DNA of 64,000 bases from Providencia manganoxydans (GCF_016618195.1 NZ_CP067099.1:3534001-3598000); one strand, 5' to 3'; counted from the stretch's first letter, positions 51,792 through 62,077 are shown. Numbers and translations are program-made. The notes: generated by a model not told the origin, from the letters alone.

Positions 51792-52892
51792 TCAGAGGGA
51801 TATCCAAAACACTCCATCAGTTTTAATCGCAGTAAACTGCCGTAGGAATTCCTGCAAATTTTGCTCTGGCTCTAAAGCTACAAAAGTCTGCGGGTGCATA
51901 AACTTGGCCATTGCCTCAATTGCAAAAATATTCATCGGATTATTATAGAAATTGTGATAAATCGCCATAACATGTTTATCTTTTACCGCTGTCAGCGATG
52001 AAATTCCTTGGCGCTCGACTAATTTAGCTAATTGCTTTTTAGCAACGGTTGCATCTGCCCCATAACCTAACTTAACTGCGGTTGAGCGGCGATTAAAATT
52101 CTGCCAATCTGCTCCGGTTAACAAATAAAAGTCAGGATTTAAGCTAATAATATTTTCAATCGAGCTTTCGGCGCCTTTTGCAGGGAAACTGTCTTCAACA
52201 AGATTTTTACCACCCGCAAGGCTAGCAAGCACGCCAAAACCAGAACGTCCATAAAGTTGGCAGCAACTATCAGTAAATAAACCGGCATTTGCCTCAATTA
52301 ATACTGATGGATAAGGTTGTTTCAACTGCCCTTCAATTGCTGCTAATTTTTCTTGATACAATTTTGCAAAATTGTTTGCACGCTCCTGAGTCCCTAATAG
52401 CTCACCTAATAACACAATACTTTTTGGCGTGTTATTGGCGATATCCATACGGAAATCAATAAAAATAACTTTGATCCCAGCCGCCTCTAATTGTGGCATA
52501 AATTGGCTGTCGCGCATCGCGGCATAATTAGATTTATGCATTAATACTACTTCAGGCGCTAGCTCAAGTAGCTTTTCAATTTGAATGCCAGTTTCGCGCG
52601 TTTTTCTTAATGTCGGTATTTTTGCTAATTCAGGAAGCGCTGAAAAATAAGCCTGTTTTAGATCCGGCGCATATTGTTCTAAGGAATCACTCCAACCGAT
52701 AATACGTGATACCCCCTCTTGCCCTGCCGCAATATCGACTGACAAAACATCTCGTCCATCAATCAAAAATAATTTATCGACGGGAAGCTCTAGGCTTATC
52801 TTGCGGCCTTGCAAATCCGTAACGACTGTTGGTGTTTTAGCTGATGCAATCATACTGGCTAAACATAGTAGCCCAGTTAATAGCCATTTCAT
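51792..52892 (-). CDS. Periplasmic iron-siderophore/heme-type ABC substrate-binding protein
   Basis: A 366-residue type III (helical-backbone) periplasmic-binding protein with signal peptide 'MKWLLTGLLCLASMIASA'. 'LIDGRDVLSVDIAAGQE' near residue 44, 'LELAPEVVLMHKSN' near 108 and 'ENIISLNPDFYLLTGADW' near 245 are typical of the FhuD/BtuF group. No permease or ATPase gene is nearby, so it must share another system. It lies 63 bases after the IutA-like receptor and is probably cotranscribed under Fur. The exact ligand is unknown. Confidence 0.83.
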   Translation of the reverse strand: MKWLLTGLLCLASMIASAKTPTVVTDLQGRKISLELPVDKLFLIDGRDVLSVDIAAGQEGVSRIIGWSDSLEQYAPDLKQAYFSALPELAKIPTLRKTRETGIQIEKLLELAPEVVLMHKSNYAAMRDSQFMPQLEAAGIKVIFIDFRMDIANNTPKSIVLLGELLGTQERANNFAKLYQEKLAAIEGQLKQPYPSVLIEANAGLFTDSCCQLYGRSGFGVLASLAGGKNLVEDSFPAKGAESSIENIISLNPDFYLLTGADWQNFNRRSTAVKLGYGADATVAKKQLAKLVERQGISSLTAVKDKHVMAIYHNFYNNPMNIFAIEAMAKFMHPQTFVALEPEQNLQEFLRQFTAIKTDGVFWISL

Positions 52893-52955
52893 TGGACAAC
52901 CTCATTAAGTAAAAATGAGCCATCAATGATTAAGATGACTCATCTAACATTCAAC

Positions 52956-55160
52956 TTAAAACGTCACACTATAATTAAGCGCAAATGTTCTGCCTCGACC
53001 TTTATAGGTATACAAGTCTGCCGCACCATAATTAGGACTATATAACTTAGGTGCACGCTGCCCCCAAATTGTGGTGTAGTCTTCATCCAGTAAGTTTTCA
53101 ACTGCAAAGCTGACCTTGCCAACTGGTAATAAATAACTGCCTAAGAAATCCACGGTATTATAACCATCGAGTTTATTACCATCGGCATCAGACATATTGA
53201 AGGTTTGCTGACTTTGTAAACGCAGTGACCAGTCGTTAGGATCCCAGCCAACATATGCCGTGACTTTTGATGGACTAGCAAATTTGACACTCCATTTTTC
53301 CCATTTGCCATCGACTTTAGTTTCTGATTTTTGCAGATTAAAGTTACTACCCACACTCCAATCGCTATCATCAAAGAAATAATCAACCGCTCCTTCCACA
53401 CCATAAATACGACGTTTATCTGACTTCATATAAATCGTCATATCTGTGCTATTAATGTCATAACTTCTATCTGATAATGAATAATAAGCAGCAATTTGTG
53501 TACGCAAGTTTTCACCGGTATAACGCCACCCTAGTTCATAAGAGTCAACTTTAATACCTTTCACTTTAGTGTCGTTAATATTCACACTATTTTCTAATGC
53601 CAAATGCCCATTCGCATCAGCTGTTGGCGCATATTTCCCTGTGCCATAATATTTAGCGATATCAGGGATTTCGAAACCTTGAGAGAAATTAAACCATGTT
53701 TGCTGATCTTCCGTTAAATTAACTAATAGACCTGCGTTAAATAATAAGTTGTTATAATCGGTGTTACCACCCGGTACTGCATCAGCAGATTTAATTTTAC
53801 CTTCAGCAATTTGCTGTTGTTGTGCATACCCAACAAAGCTATCAACTTTGTTTTCAGTATATTGGTAACGCACTCCACCGCTTAAGGTGAATATTGGATT
53901 AATATCGTAACTACTCTGTAAAAAAGCAGCCATATTGGTTGTGGTATAACTTGGATAACGCCCAACTTGATAGGCTTTTTTCAAATCCATGCCGCCTGAT
54001 TCTTTTGCTTTATCTAAGTTAAAGAACATTTGGTTAGCACGAAATTGTTCGTGTTCAGCGTCAGCACCATAAGTCAGCGTCAAATTATCGACAGGCTCAC
54101 TATTAAACGTCAGCTTAGTACCATAGAAATTGGTTTTTTGATCGGAAGCACTAATACTGGTCACATCCTTTGCTTTATTTAAAGTAGGAAATGGATAAAA
54201 CTTTTGTGATTCGTCCCGATAATAAACTTGAGCAACAAAATCTTGCCCCCAAAGATCGCCATTTGAATATTGTAAATTCAACATATGGCGCTCAGTACCG
54301 GGTAAACGATCTGAGTTTAATTTACTACTATTGTAAGCTTCGCCTTGGCCTTTCACCGCCGCAAAATCTTTACCTAAATAAAGGCCATGTTTTCCATCGG
54401 ACTCACTTTTATAATATTGAACCGTGGCTTGTAACTGCTGATTATCATCAATATTAATAACCCCTGCGCCCATTACATCCAAGCGATCAGAAAACTGTAG
54501 ACCCGTTTGTGTATTATCAATATTAATTGCCTTGCCTTTACCATCATACCAACCGCCATAACGTTGATAGGCAACAGATAAACGACCGTGGGCGTTTTCA
54601 TTACCACCACTCATTGCCGCAGCAACATTTTCATCATGATCTTTGCCATTATTAAAACCAGTTTTACCGCCAATTTGCAGATCAACTTGTTTCTCTTCTT
54701 GGCCTTTTTTGGTGACAATATTAATTAATCCACCGCTGCTACCTCCGCCATATAGAGAAGTCGCCCCAGAAATAACCTCAATGTGATTAATATTAAACGG
54801 ATCAATAGAATCTAATTGGCGACTATCACTGCGCGAAGAATTTAAACGTACGCCATCCACCATCACAATCATTGAGCGCCCACGCATATTCATGCCGTAA
54901 TTAGTACGACCTTGGCCACTGACACTCATACCGGGGATCAGCTGTGACAGAATATCTTTTAACTCTTTGCCACCTTCAGCTTGCTGTTCAATTTCAGCGT
55001 TATCTATTACCCATGTCGTTTGCGCCATTTCAGACACACTGCGGTAAGAGCGAGTTGCTGATACAGTCATTTCATCTTGTTTGTTTTCTGCTGCGAATGT
55101 AACTGGTGCAATAAATGAAGCAAGGCACGGAGAGAGTACCCAAAGATGCTTAATTTTCAT
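52956..55160 (-). CDS. TonB-dependent ferric siderophore receptor, IutA-like
   Basis: A 734-residue outer-membrane receptor with signal peptide, TonB box region 'DEMTVSATRS', a plug ('MNMRGRSMIVMVDGVRLNSS', then 'EVISGATSLYGGGSSGGLIN') and a 22-strand barrel ending 'GRGRTFALNYSVTF'. It aligns along its whole length with IutA, the aerobactin receptor ('MAQTTWVIDNAEIEQQ', 'PFNINHIEVISG', 'TTIWGQRAPKLYSPNYG'). No iucABCD genes are here, so it may take up aerobactin made by others or a related hydroxamate. A Fur box lies upstream. Confidence 0.88.
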   Translation of the reverse strand: MKIKHLWVLSPCLASFIAPVTFAAENKQDEMTVSATRSYRSVSEMAQTTWVIDNAEIEQQAEGGKELKDILSQLIPGMSVSGQGRTNYGMNMRGRSMIVMVDGVRLNSSRSDSRQLDSIDPFNINHIEVISGATSLYGGGSSGGLINIVTKKGQEEKQVDLQIGGKTGFNNGKDHDENVAAAMSGGNENAHGRLSVAYQRYGGWYDGKGKAINIDNTQTGLQFSDRLDVMGAGVINIDDNQQLQATVQYYKSESDGKHGLYLGKDFAAVKGQGEAYNSSKLNSDRLPGTERHMLNLQYSNGDLWGQDFVAQVYYRDESQKFYPFPTLNKAKDVTSISASDQKTNFYGTKLTFNSEPVDNLTLTYGADAEHEQFRANQMFFNLDKAKESGGMDLKKAYQVGRYPSYTTTNMAAFLQSSYDINPIFTLSGGVRYQYTENKVDSFVGYAQQQQIAEGKIKSADAVPGGNTDYNNLLFNAGLLVNLTEDQQTWFNFSQGFEIPDIAKYYGTGKYAPTADANGHLALENSVNINDTKVKGIKVDSYELGWRYTGENLRTQIAAYYSLSDRSYDINSTDMTIYMKSDKRRIYGVEGAVDYFFDDSDWSVGSNFNLQKSETKVDGKWEKWSVKFASPSKVTAYVGWDPNDWSLRLQSQQTFNMSDADGNKLDGYNTVDFLGSYLLPVGKVSFAVENLLDEDYTTIWGQRAPKLYSPNYGAADLYTYKGRGRTFALNYSVTF

Positions 55161-55252
55161 TAATCTAAGATCCTAATATGTCGTTATGTTTTTAGTAAGT
55201 CAGCCACTTAACAATATAGAGGCTAATCTTAACTGATAATACACATACAATT

Positions 55253-55271
55253 AAGAACTATTATCATTGTT
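55253..55271 (-). promoter_or_regulatory. Fur box upstream of the IutA-like receptor
   Basis: On the minus strand AACAATGATAATAGTTCTT matches 13 of 19 positions of the Fur consensus. It lies about 93 bases before the receptor start, consistent with iron repression. Confidence 0.65.
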
Positions 55272-55456
55272 ATGAAAATTTTCAGGGCAAATACGTAAAA
55301 ATTGCCATAGAAAAATCGATGGTTAATGAGTGAATAGAAAAAATAGTGGGCGGGATGATGTGAAAAGTAAGCTCATTGGAGTTTGCTCAATCATCAAAGA
55401 TAGATGACTGATCATAACTGCTCCTGTTAAAAACCCTATTTGACACTTAATATCTG

Positions 55457-55490
55457 GTGTTTGCTTTTGATTATAGTAAAAGCAAACACC
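55457..55490. terminator. Long hairpin downstream of the HdeA-like gene
   Basis: A perfect 13-base stem, GGTGTTTGCTTTT ... AAAAGCAAACACC, with a short loop, 34 bases after the HdeA-like stop. Stable enough to end or protect that transcript, although no T run follows. Confidence 0.6.
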
Positions 55491-55523
55491 TAATTAATAA
55501 GGCTTTAATCAGTGAAATTTAGC

Positions 55524-55823
55524 TTATTTCTTTGATGCTAAATAATCTTGCAGAGTCCCTTCTGGATTCTTCTTACAGAATTCAACAATTTGAGGTGCTT
55601 CAGCAACACTTTGCTCAGTCAGAGCAACGTAATCACCCCCTTTAAATTGAGTCTCGGCATTCGTGATCCATAACGCAACTGGCGCCCAGCTTTGTGGGTT
55701 GAGGTTAATATACTCTTGGCAAGTCATCTTCTCAGGCGTAACCACGTTTGAATCGGCAGCCATCGCATTAACAGAAAATGCTGCCATTGCAGCCAAAATG
55801 CTAGAGATAACAATCTTTTTCAT
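55524..55823 (-). CDS. HdeA/HdeB-family periplasmic acid-stress chaperone
   Basis: A 99-residue protein with signal peptide 'MKKIVISSILAAMAAFSVNA'. The mature part has two Cys ('KMTCQEYINLN' near residue 34 and 'IVEFCKKNPEG' near 83) at the spacing of the HdeA/HdeB disulfide, and similar helices. These proteins unfold at low pH and keep periplasmic proteins soluble. It is not part of an acid island here; it stands alone. Whether it is HdeA or HdeB cannot be decided. Confidence 0.8.
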   Translation of the reverse strand: MKKIVISSILAAMAAFSVNAMAADSNVVTPEKMTCQEYINLNPQSWAPVALWITNAETQFKGGDYVALTEQSVAEAPQIVEFCKKNPEGTLQDYLASKK

Positions 55824-55859
55824 TATAGACCCTCTATAGTGTATTAATCGTGCATAACT

Positions 55860-55923
55860 TTACCCATCATATTTCAAATTACAGTGTTATTAGTAAGCTG
55901 TACCTCGAATTATTCAGAGTATA
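55860..55923. repeat. Short ERIC-type repeat
   Basis: It begins 'TACCCATCATATTTCAAATT' and ends 'CTCGAATTATTCAGAGTATA', about 64 bases; both arms are present but most of the centre is deleted. The rest of the roughly 390-base spacer to 56213 is AT-rich and shows no gene. Confidence 0.7.
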
Positions 55924-56213
55924 TGTAGCTATGTTTATTTTTATCACAAACTCACCAAACTTTATATAGTCTTATTTTGATAATCAAAATAAAGCAAGTT
56001 AAATGTTTAATGACATAATAAGAAGTATAATACCTGAATAACAACAATAATAAACACATCAATATAAATAATGCTTTAAAGTTTTAGTAATCAAATATAG
56101 ATTATTATTAATATACTCACCGAGGATTCATTCGTTTAATGCATTCACTTTTACTTTTAAAAATAAAAATCGATTAATTACTCATTAAAGTTTTATTAAT
56201 TTAATTAATGATA

Positions 56214-56450
56214 TTAATCTTTTCGATCTAATGATTGTCCAAAATGTCCAGACAGTTTACTTAGTGATCGAATAGATGAAATAGCGACGTCTTTATTTGG
56301 ATCTTTGCATAAATCAATTAACCTCACAACCGCTTCTTGTTGTTCGATTGTCGCTTTATAATCCCCTAATGCTGAGATCGCTGCAATCTTGACATCATCG
56401 TTGCCTCGAAAGGTTAATCCAATGAGTGTACTTATGATTTGTTTTTCCAT
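56214..56450 (-). CDS. HEAT-repeat miniprotein
   Basis: A 78-residue protein made of about two HEAT-like helical repeats: 'DVKIAAISALGDYKA' near residue 19 and 'DVAISSIRSLSKLSG' near 54 have the same pattern. No signal peptide. It could be an adaptor that binds another protein. The frame is intact with a plausible ATG, but it stands alone in an AT-rich, decaying region beside an IS element, so it could be a fragment of a larger gene. Confidence 0.55.
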   Translation of the reverse strand: MEKQIISTLIGLTFRGNDDVKIAAISALGDYKATIEQQEAVVRLIDLCKDPNKDVAISSIRSLSKLSGHFGQSLDRKD

Positions 56451-56674
56451 GGTTCAACTCGTTATAACAAGAAGAAATTAAGTATAATTAATTATTTTAA
56501 ATCAAATAACCCATTACATCTCACTTTATTATGAAGCCAATTGAGTAGCTAATGATGTCTTTACACATTTAGAGAATATTTTTGACATATTACAAAAAAA
56601 CGTTTTATTTAGATTTTTATGATTATCACTCCTATAATAAATTATTAAATACTATTAATAATAATATAATTCTA

Positions 56675-57390
56675 GGGGCAGTCCTAGTAAGGTTTAAATT
56701 TTACTTTTAACTATCTGTTTTAGCATAGTTAATTGTTGTTTTGTATGAGGTGTGTTAAATCGCCCCTCACATTCCTTTAGATGCAGCTCAAAATGAGCCT
56801 TCCGAATACCGTTAAATTTACGCATATGACGCTTCGCTTGGTTCCAAAAATTCTCACTACCATTGATATGATTTTGCCGCTCCTTTTTGTCGACAAATTG
56901 GGTGCTGTGATTAATCCTGTAATGCTTAAAATCGCTCACATCCAGTACATCATAACTGGAAAAATTATCTGTGTAGACGATGCTGTCAGGGTAAATTTTT
57001 GACTCAATCATTGGCAGTAATGTCCGTGATTTAGCATCAGGTATGACCTGAGTATAAACCTTGCCACCACTCTTGAGAAGACCGAAGATAGGCACTTTTC
57101 CAGCTGCCCCTCTACCACGCTGACCTTTGCGACGACCACCAAAATAGCTTTCACCCTGTTCAATCTCGCCATCAAACCAAGTGTGCTTATCAACGTGCTC
57201 AGCTATCAGCACTCTGAGCCGATGAAAATAGTAAGCAGCTGTATTTCTGTGGACACCAACCAATTCTGCGGCAATACGGGCCGTGGAGCCTGCAATAAAT
57301 AGCTTAAGTAACCGTTCTTGTTTGTACTGACTGAGTCTGCTTTTTCTTATGGAGCTATCCTAGATGATCTTAGTTATCTAGGACTGCCCC
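56675..57390 (-). mobile_element. IS1595-family (IS1016-like) insertion sequence
   Basis: A 716-base element bounded by perfect inverted repeats GGGGCAGTCCTAG ... CTAGGACTGCCCC. It holds a single transposase frame on the minus strand. I could not find the 8-bp target duplication usual for this family: the flanks TAATTCTA and TAAATTAA differ. Its right end interrupts the downstream part of an XRE-type regulator gene. Confidence 0.85.
56694..57350 (-). pseudogene. IS1595-family transposase, probably inactive
   Basis: ISXO2-like DDE transposase. The full frame starts at codon ATA (57350-57348) and reads 'RKSRLSQYKQERLLKLFIAG', which in related elements follows an ATG; the nearest usable start inside is a TTG at 57263. 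Catalytic region: relatives have DESYFGG, whereas this copy reads 'EIEQGESYFGG', so the first catalytic Asp is Gly. The second Asp ('YTDNFSSYD') and the 'NHINGSENFWNQAKRH' motif remain. Two lesions make activity unlikely, though no stop or frameshift is present. Confidence 0.8.
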
Positions 57391-57676
57391 TAAATTAATA
57401 TAATGAGTATTTACATCTTTTTCCGTATCATTAATTTTTAAATAAACAGAACTAGAGAAATTACTTAAACTACAATCTAATTCATGCAATATAACAAAAA
57501 GTATATCTACATTTATATTGCATACACCTCTTTCATATCGATATATTTGTTTCTGTGAGACATTTGATTTTTTAGCTAACTGCTTTCCTGTTAAGCCTTT
57601 TTTTCCTTAAGCGAAAAATTTCTTTTCGTACTGCTGCCATAAAAATACTTTTTGACACTTCTTGTTCCACTATCAT
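57391..57676 (-). pseudogene. XRE/MrpJ-like regulator, frameshifted and cut by the IS
   Basis: The frame opens at ATG 57676 ('MIVEQEVSKSIFMAAVRKEI') and is lost at a run of seven A (T7 at 57598-57604 on the plus strand). One base fewer in the run restores 'GLTGKQLAKKSNVSQ' and 'KQIYRYERGVCNINVDILF', a helix-turn-helix of the MrpJ type known as fimbria-associated repressors of motility in Proteus. The restored frame then runs into the IS end. No fimbrial genes are nearby. A sequencing slip in the run cannot be excluded. Confidence 0.7.
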
Positions 57677-58320
<644 letters not shown>

Positions 58321-58998
58321 ATGAATGGAGTTATTTACCATACTATTTATGCCTTAGTATTTTTCTCAACATTACCACTTTCTTCGTTATCACAAGAAAA
58401 CCTAAATCAGCTGCCTGGGCTATTAAAGTTTGCTAATGACTATGAAGAAAAAAAGCAAGGTATGGAAAACAATTAGCCTTATAATAGCAACCTAAGTAGC
58501 ATTCAGTTACCACAATTGAAATTAAAAATGCTTAATCGACAAATACAAGCATTAACCATCAATGAGCGTCAGTATAAAATTCGTTTACAACAACAAGAAA
58601 GATAGCTTCTACAAGTAAAATTAAATAAGATTAATAATGATCTATTGTTTTTATTGAATATGAAGAACATACAGCAAAAATTAAAGCAGCAAGAAGAGAT
58701 AAAACAGCAAGTCGAGGATGCACTAAAAAAATTAAATAGTGAAAATCTTAATTTGAATAACAATATTAAATTATTGAGTCAATGTACTGAAGAGTCAGAA
58801 CAAGCACAAAAATGGTTTATGCTCTCAGCCGAGCAAGGTAACACATATGCACAATATAATCTTGGTTGGTTAATGCAAAAAGGAGAAGTTGAAAACGCAT
58901 CCCCCTATGCGGCTCGATATTATTTTGAACTCGCATGTAAAGGAGGTTTAGAGAAAGCCTGCTTTGCACTCGAAAACCAATCTCCTTCTAATTTTTAA
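58321..58998 (+). pseudogene. Sel1-repeat secreted protein with two in-frame TAG codons
   Basis: One continuous frame of 225 codons before the final TAA. It starts with a signal peptide ('MNGVIYHTIYALVFFSTLPL'), goes on to a Gln/Lys-rich coiled coil ('KLKMLNRQIQALTINERQY', later 'QQKLKQQEEIKQQVEDALKK') and ends in Sel1-like repeats ('AQKWFMLSAEQGNTYAQYNLG' region, then 'AARYYFELACKGGLEKACFA'). TAG codons stand at 58474-58476 and 58603-58605. There is no frameshift. Both sites would be CAG by one C-to-T change. Either a young pseudogene or a readthrough gene; the first is simpler. Confidence 0.7.
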
Positions 58999-59212
58999 CT
59001 TCTATCTATAAGTGAGTTCTACTTAGGGCTCACTAGCTCAGCTGTTATTTCCATAGTCAACAAATCGTCGTTTAAAAACAAAAAACCATCTGATTTTCGT
59101 TCTTAAGAATGATAGTCACTTTAGGTAATTTAGCTCTAAAATCATCAATGCATGTTAACTTTTTATTAACATATATTACTGGCAATACTTATTATATTGA
59201 CGAGGTGCCAAA

Positions 59213-60400
59213 ATGAACGAATCGCTGCACACACAAGAAGTCAATGATATTCCCCAAAAAATTGTTCTAAAATCTTCGCTGAATTTATTGTTAGCAATTA
59301 TTATTTTTGCAGCGATTGCTCCAGGCATTTTAATGACAGCGCCTGCTGTTGCCAGTCAGCTGGCCTCCCAATGGCAGCTCTCTGCTGATAAAATCGGTTA
59401 TCTATTCTCCGCGGAATTAGGCGCCATGAGCTTTGCGACTATCCCTGCTTGGTATTGGATCAACCGTATTAACTGGCAAAGAATTGCGGTGTTATCAATT
59501 ATTGTTTTTATTATTGGTAATTTGATTTCTGCATTTACAACCACTTATGCGGCGCTATTTATTTTTCGTATCATCGCATCTCTAGCTGGCGGTACTTTAA
59601 TGATCATCTGTCTTTCTTGCGCAGGGAAAACCGAAAACCCAAGTCGCATGTATGCTTTTTGGGTACTAGGACAATTAATATTAGGTACTCTTGGGCTACT
59701 TGCGCTACCACCATTATTTGAACAGTTTGGCTTGCGTATTGTTTACTTTATTTTAGCGGCTTTGATGATTGTATCCTTTCCTTTAATTAAAGCATTTCCA
59801 GATCAAGTAGTTAAAAAGGAGCAACCGCAAAATGCAGCTATGGTCAATACTAAAAATAACGTTGCTAATAAGACAATGGCGATCATCGCTATCTTAGTTT
59901 TCTATATCTGTCTTAGCCAAGTTTGGACCTTTATTGGTCTATTTGGTGAAAAAAGTGGCTTAAGCGCCGAAGAAAATGGTCGAGTTTTAGCTATTGCGAC
60001 CGTATTGGGGATCATTGGTTCAATGATAGCAGCAGCTATCGCCAGTAAGTTTAAAACCAATAAATTAGTTTTTTTAGGTTATGGATTATTAATTGCCAGC
60101 ATTTTATTGTTACTCGATTCCCCTGTAGTTACTCGCTTTATCATTGCCGCATTTTTGTTTAAATTCACTTGGACCTTTGTCTTACCTTTTATTATGGCAA
60201 CGGTTTCTCAATTAGATACTAGTGGTAGGTTAATGAATAACATCAATCTAGTTATTGGTGGAGGGATGGCGCTCGGCCCTGCAATTGGTGGATATATCTT
60301 AGTCAACTCTACAAATATGGTCGTCTTTATTAGTTTTGCGTTGCTATGCTCTATATGCTCTGCGATATTAGTCGCATGCTTTTTAAAAAGAATTAACTAG
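59213..60400 (+). CDS. MFS transporter (12 TMS)
   Basis: A 395-residue MFS protein with about 12 helices. 'APGILMTAPAVASQLASQW' near residue 41 and 'LFIFRIIASLAGGTLMIICL' near 122 resemble sugar or aromatic compound/H+ symporters and YcaD/YnfM-like exporters; no clear substrate signature is present. The gene is intact, with GAGGTG upstream, and stands alone between the decayed Sel1 gene and a nucleoside hydrolase. Confidence 0.8.
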   Translation: MNESLHTQEVNDIPQKIVLKSSLNLLLAIIIFAAIAPGILMTAPAVASQLASQWQLSADKIGYLFSAELGAMSFATIPAWYWINRINWQRIAVLSIIVFIIGNLISAFTTTYAALFIFRIIASLAGGTLMIICLSCAGKTENPSRMYAFWVLGQLILGTLGLLALPPLFEQFGLRIVYFILAALMIVSFPLIKAFPDQVVKKEQPQNAAMVNTKNNVANKTMAIIAILVFYICLSQVWTFIGLFGEKSGLSAEENGRVLAIATVLGIIGSMIAAAIASKFKTNKLVFLGYGLLIASILLLLDSPVVTRFIIAAFLFKFTWTFVLPFIMATVSQLDTSGRLMNNINLVIGGGMALGPAIGGYILVNSTNMVVFISFALLCSICSAILVACFLKRIN

Positions 60401-61023
60401 CCACTAAAAATCTCTAATAAAACATTAGCCATTTCTTATCGTGGCTAGTGTTTTTGTATCTATTAATGGCAATCTGCTTGATGATGAAAACTAAATATCC
60501 CAAGGAGTGGGTATGGTAATACAGAAGAAATTGACCATGATCACGAATCATTCAATTGGATATAGCACTCGCATTAACAACCATAAAAACCGAAAGTAGC
60601 ACATTGATATTATTAATTTTTTTAATGATACCACAATGTTTCCCTAGATAGTAAGAAATAAAAACCCTATTTTTTATAGTCATAAAAATGAAGCAGTTCC
60701 AATTCCTTAATAATTAATCAAACGTTTAATTCTAATCTAGATTAAGTGAAGAAAAATAAAGTTTTATTTGCTCTAACTTATCCAAACTACAACTTAAAAC
60801 TTGAGTAATATCGTATTTTTTCACAATGTCAGTTTCATGATAGAAATAAAAGCATTAGTATTCCAAAAATCATAAATCTGCCGCAAAAAAGATATTTTTC
60901 CACCCCCATCACAGTAAAAGTAATAGATTAACAATAAAAAAATCGAATTTATGGTTAATCACCCAATTATTTATTAATTGCTATGCTGGATATCTTGTAT
61001 AAATATAAACTGAGGAGCTACTG
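60401..61023. other. Gene-free intergenic region
   Basis: About 620 bases without a supportable gene. A weak long-loop dyad (TAGCCAC ... GTGGCTA, about 60399-60448) may end the MFS transcript. The rest is AT-rich and should include the nucleoside hydrolase promoter. Confidence 0.4.
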
Positions 61024-61932
61024 ATGCATAAAATTATTATTGATAGTGATCCAGGCGTTGATGATGCCGTCGCGATTTTTTTAGCACTTGCTTCACCTGA
61101 AATAGAGCTAGTTGGCATTACGACTGTCGCGGGAAATGTTGGATTAGATAGAGTTCATAATAATGCGAAACGACTGCTAGCATTGGTAAAACGGCCTGAT
61201 ATTCCCTTAGTTAAAGGCTGCTCACATCCAATTATGACAAAATGTAGCAATCACACAGATGTACATGGCGAAGACGGTCTGGCGGGTATTCCTTTACCTG
61301 AATCAAATTACCCTGAACACTCAGGCCACGCAGTCGACTTTATCATTGATACTGTGATGTCAAACCCTGGTGAAATAACACTCTGCCCAATAGCCCCTCT
61401 AACCAATATAGCCATAGCAATGATCAAAGAACCAAGGTTAGCCGATAATATAAAAGATATCGTATTGATGGGAGGAGCGGCATTCACCCAAGGAAATGTC
61501 ACGCCAGCGGCGGAATTTAATTTTTATGTCGATCCACACGCTGCGCATATCGTTTTTGAAAATGCCCACCATGTCACCATGTTGGGTCTTGATGTCACCA
61601 CAAAAGCTGATATTCGATCTGGTCTTTGTAACTCATTAGAAAAACAAGGCCATATTGCTCAAATTACCGCAGCAATGTCTCGCAAATATGCAGAGTTTGA
61701 TCCATTTCTACATGACCCATGTGTTATTGCTTATCTTATTCAGCCAGAGATATTTTCATCCGTAGAAGGGAATATTTATATTGAATGTGGATCCAAGACC
61801 CTATTTGGTCATAGCTTAGTGACTAATAGTACAAAAAATAAAGTTACCAAACCTAAATGCACAATTGTCACCGATGTAGATAGTTCAAAATTAATGCCTT
61901 TAATTGCAGAACGCATAGGTACGCTTGGTTAA
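61024..61932 (+). CDS. Nucleoside hydrolase (IunH/RihC family)
   Basis: It hydrolyses ribonucleosides to base and ribose. The 302 residues start with the calcium-binding signature 'IIIDSDPGVDDAVAIFLALA', followed by 'TVAGNVGLDRVHNNAKRLL' near residue 37, 'IVLMGGAAFTQGNVTPAAEF' near 145 and 'FLHDPCVIAYL' near 230 with the active-site His and Asp. Length and motifs match E. coli RihA/B/C. Preference for purine or pyrimidine nucleosides cannot be told. GAGGAGC precedes the ATG. Confidence 0.92.
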   Translation: MHKIIIDSDPGVDDAVAIFLALASPEIELVGITTVAGNVGLDRVHNNAKRLLALVKRPDIPLVKGCSHPIMTKCSNHTDVHGEDGLAGIPLPESNYPEHSGHAVDFIIDTVMSNPGEITLCPIAPLTNIAIAMIKEPRLADNIKDIVLMGGAAFTQGNVTPAAEFNFYVDPHAAHIVFENAHHVTMLGLDVTTKADIRSGLCNSLEKQGHIAQITAAMSRKYAEFDPFLHDPCVIAYLIQPEIFSSVEGNIYIECGSKTLFGHSLVTNSTKNKVTKPKCTIVTDVDSSKLMPLIAERIGTLG

Positions 61933-62053
61933 ACAATACATGGCTATATTAGCCGAGTGATCAGTACCTTCAACTATCAAGATCACCTTCTTTTACTCAC
62001 ACGATAATAAAACCGTGTCGACATTTTGTCGTCAATAAGCGATAAAAACAAAA

Positions 62054-62077
62054 AAGCCACTTCTTTCAAAGTGGCTT
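62054..62077 (-). terminator. Terminator of the tRNA-Ile gene
   Basis: On the minus strand AAGCCAC ... GTGGCTT is followed by TTTTGTTTTT. It lies about 27 bases after the tRNA 3' end. Confidence 0.85.

Noticed and set aside
56667..57398. Target-site duplication around the IS
   Set aside because: The eight bases on each side (TAATTCTA and TAAATTAA) do not match, even when the element ends are shifted by two bases.
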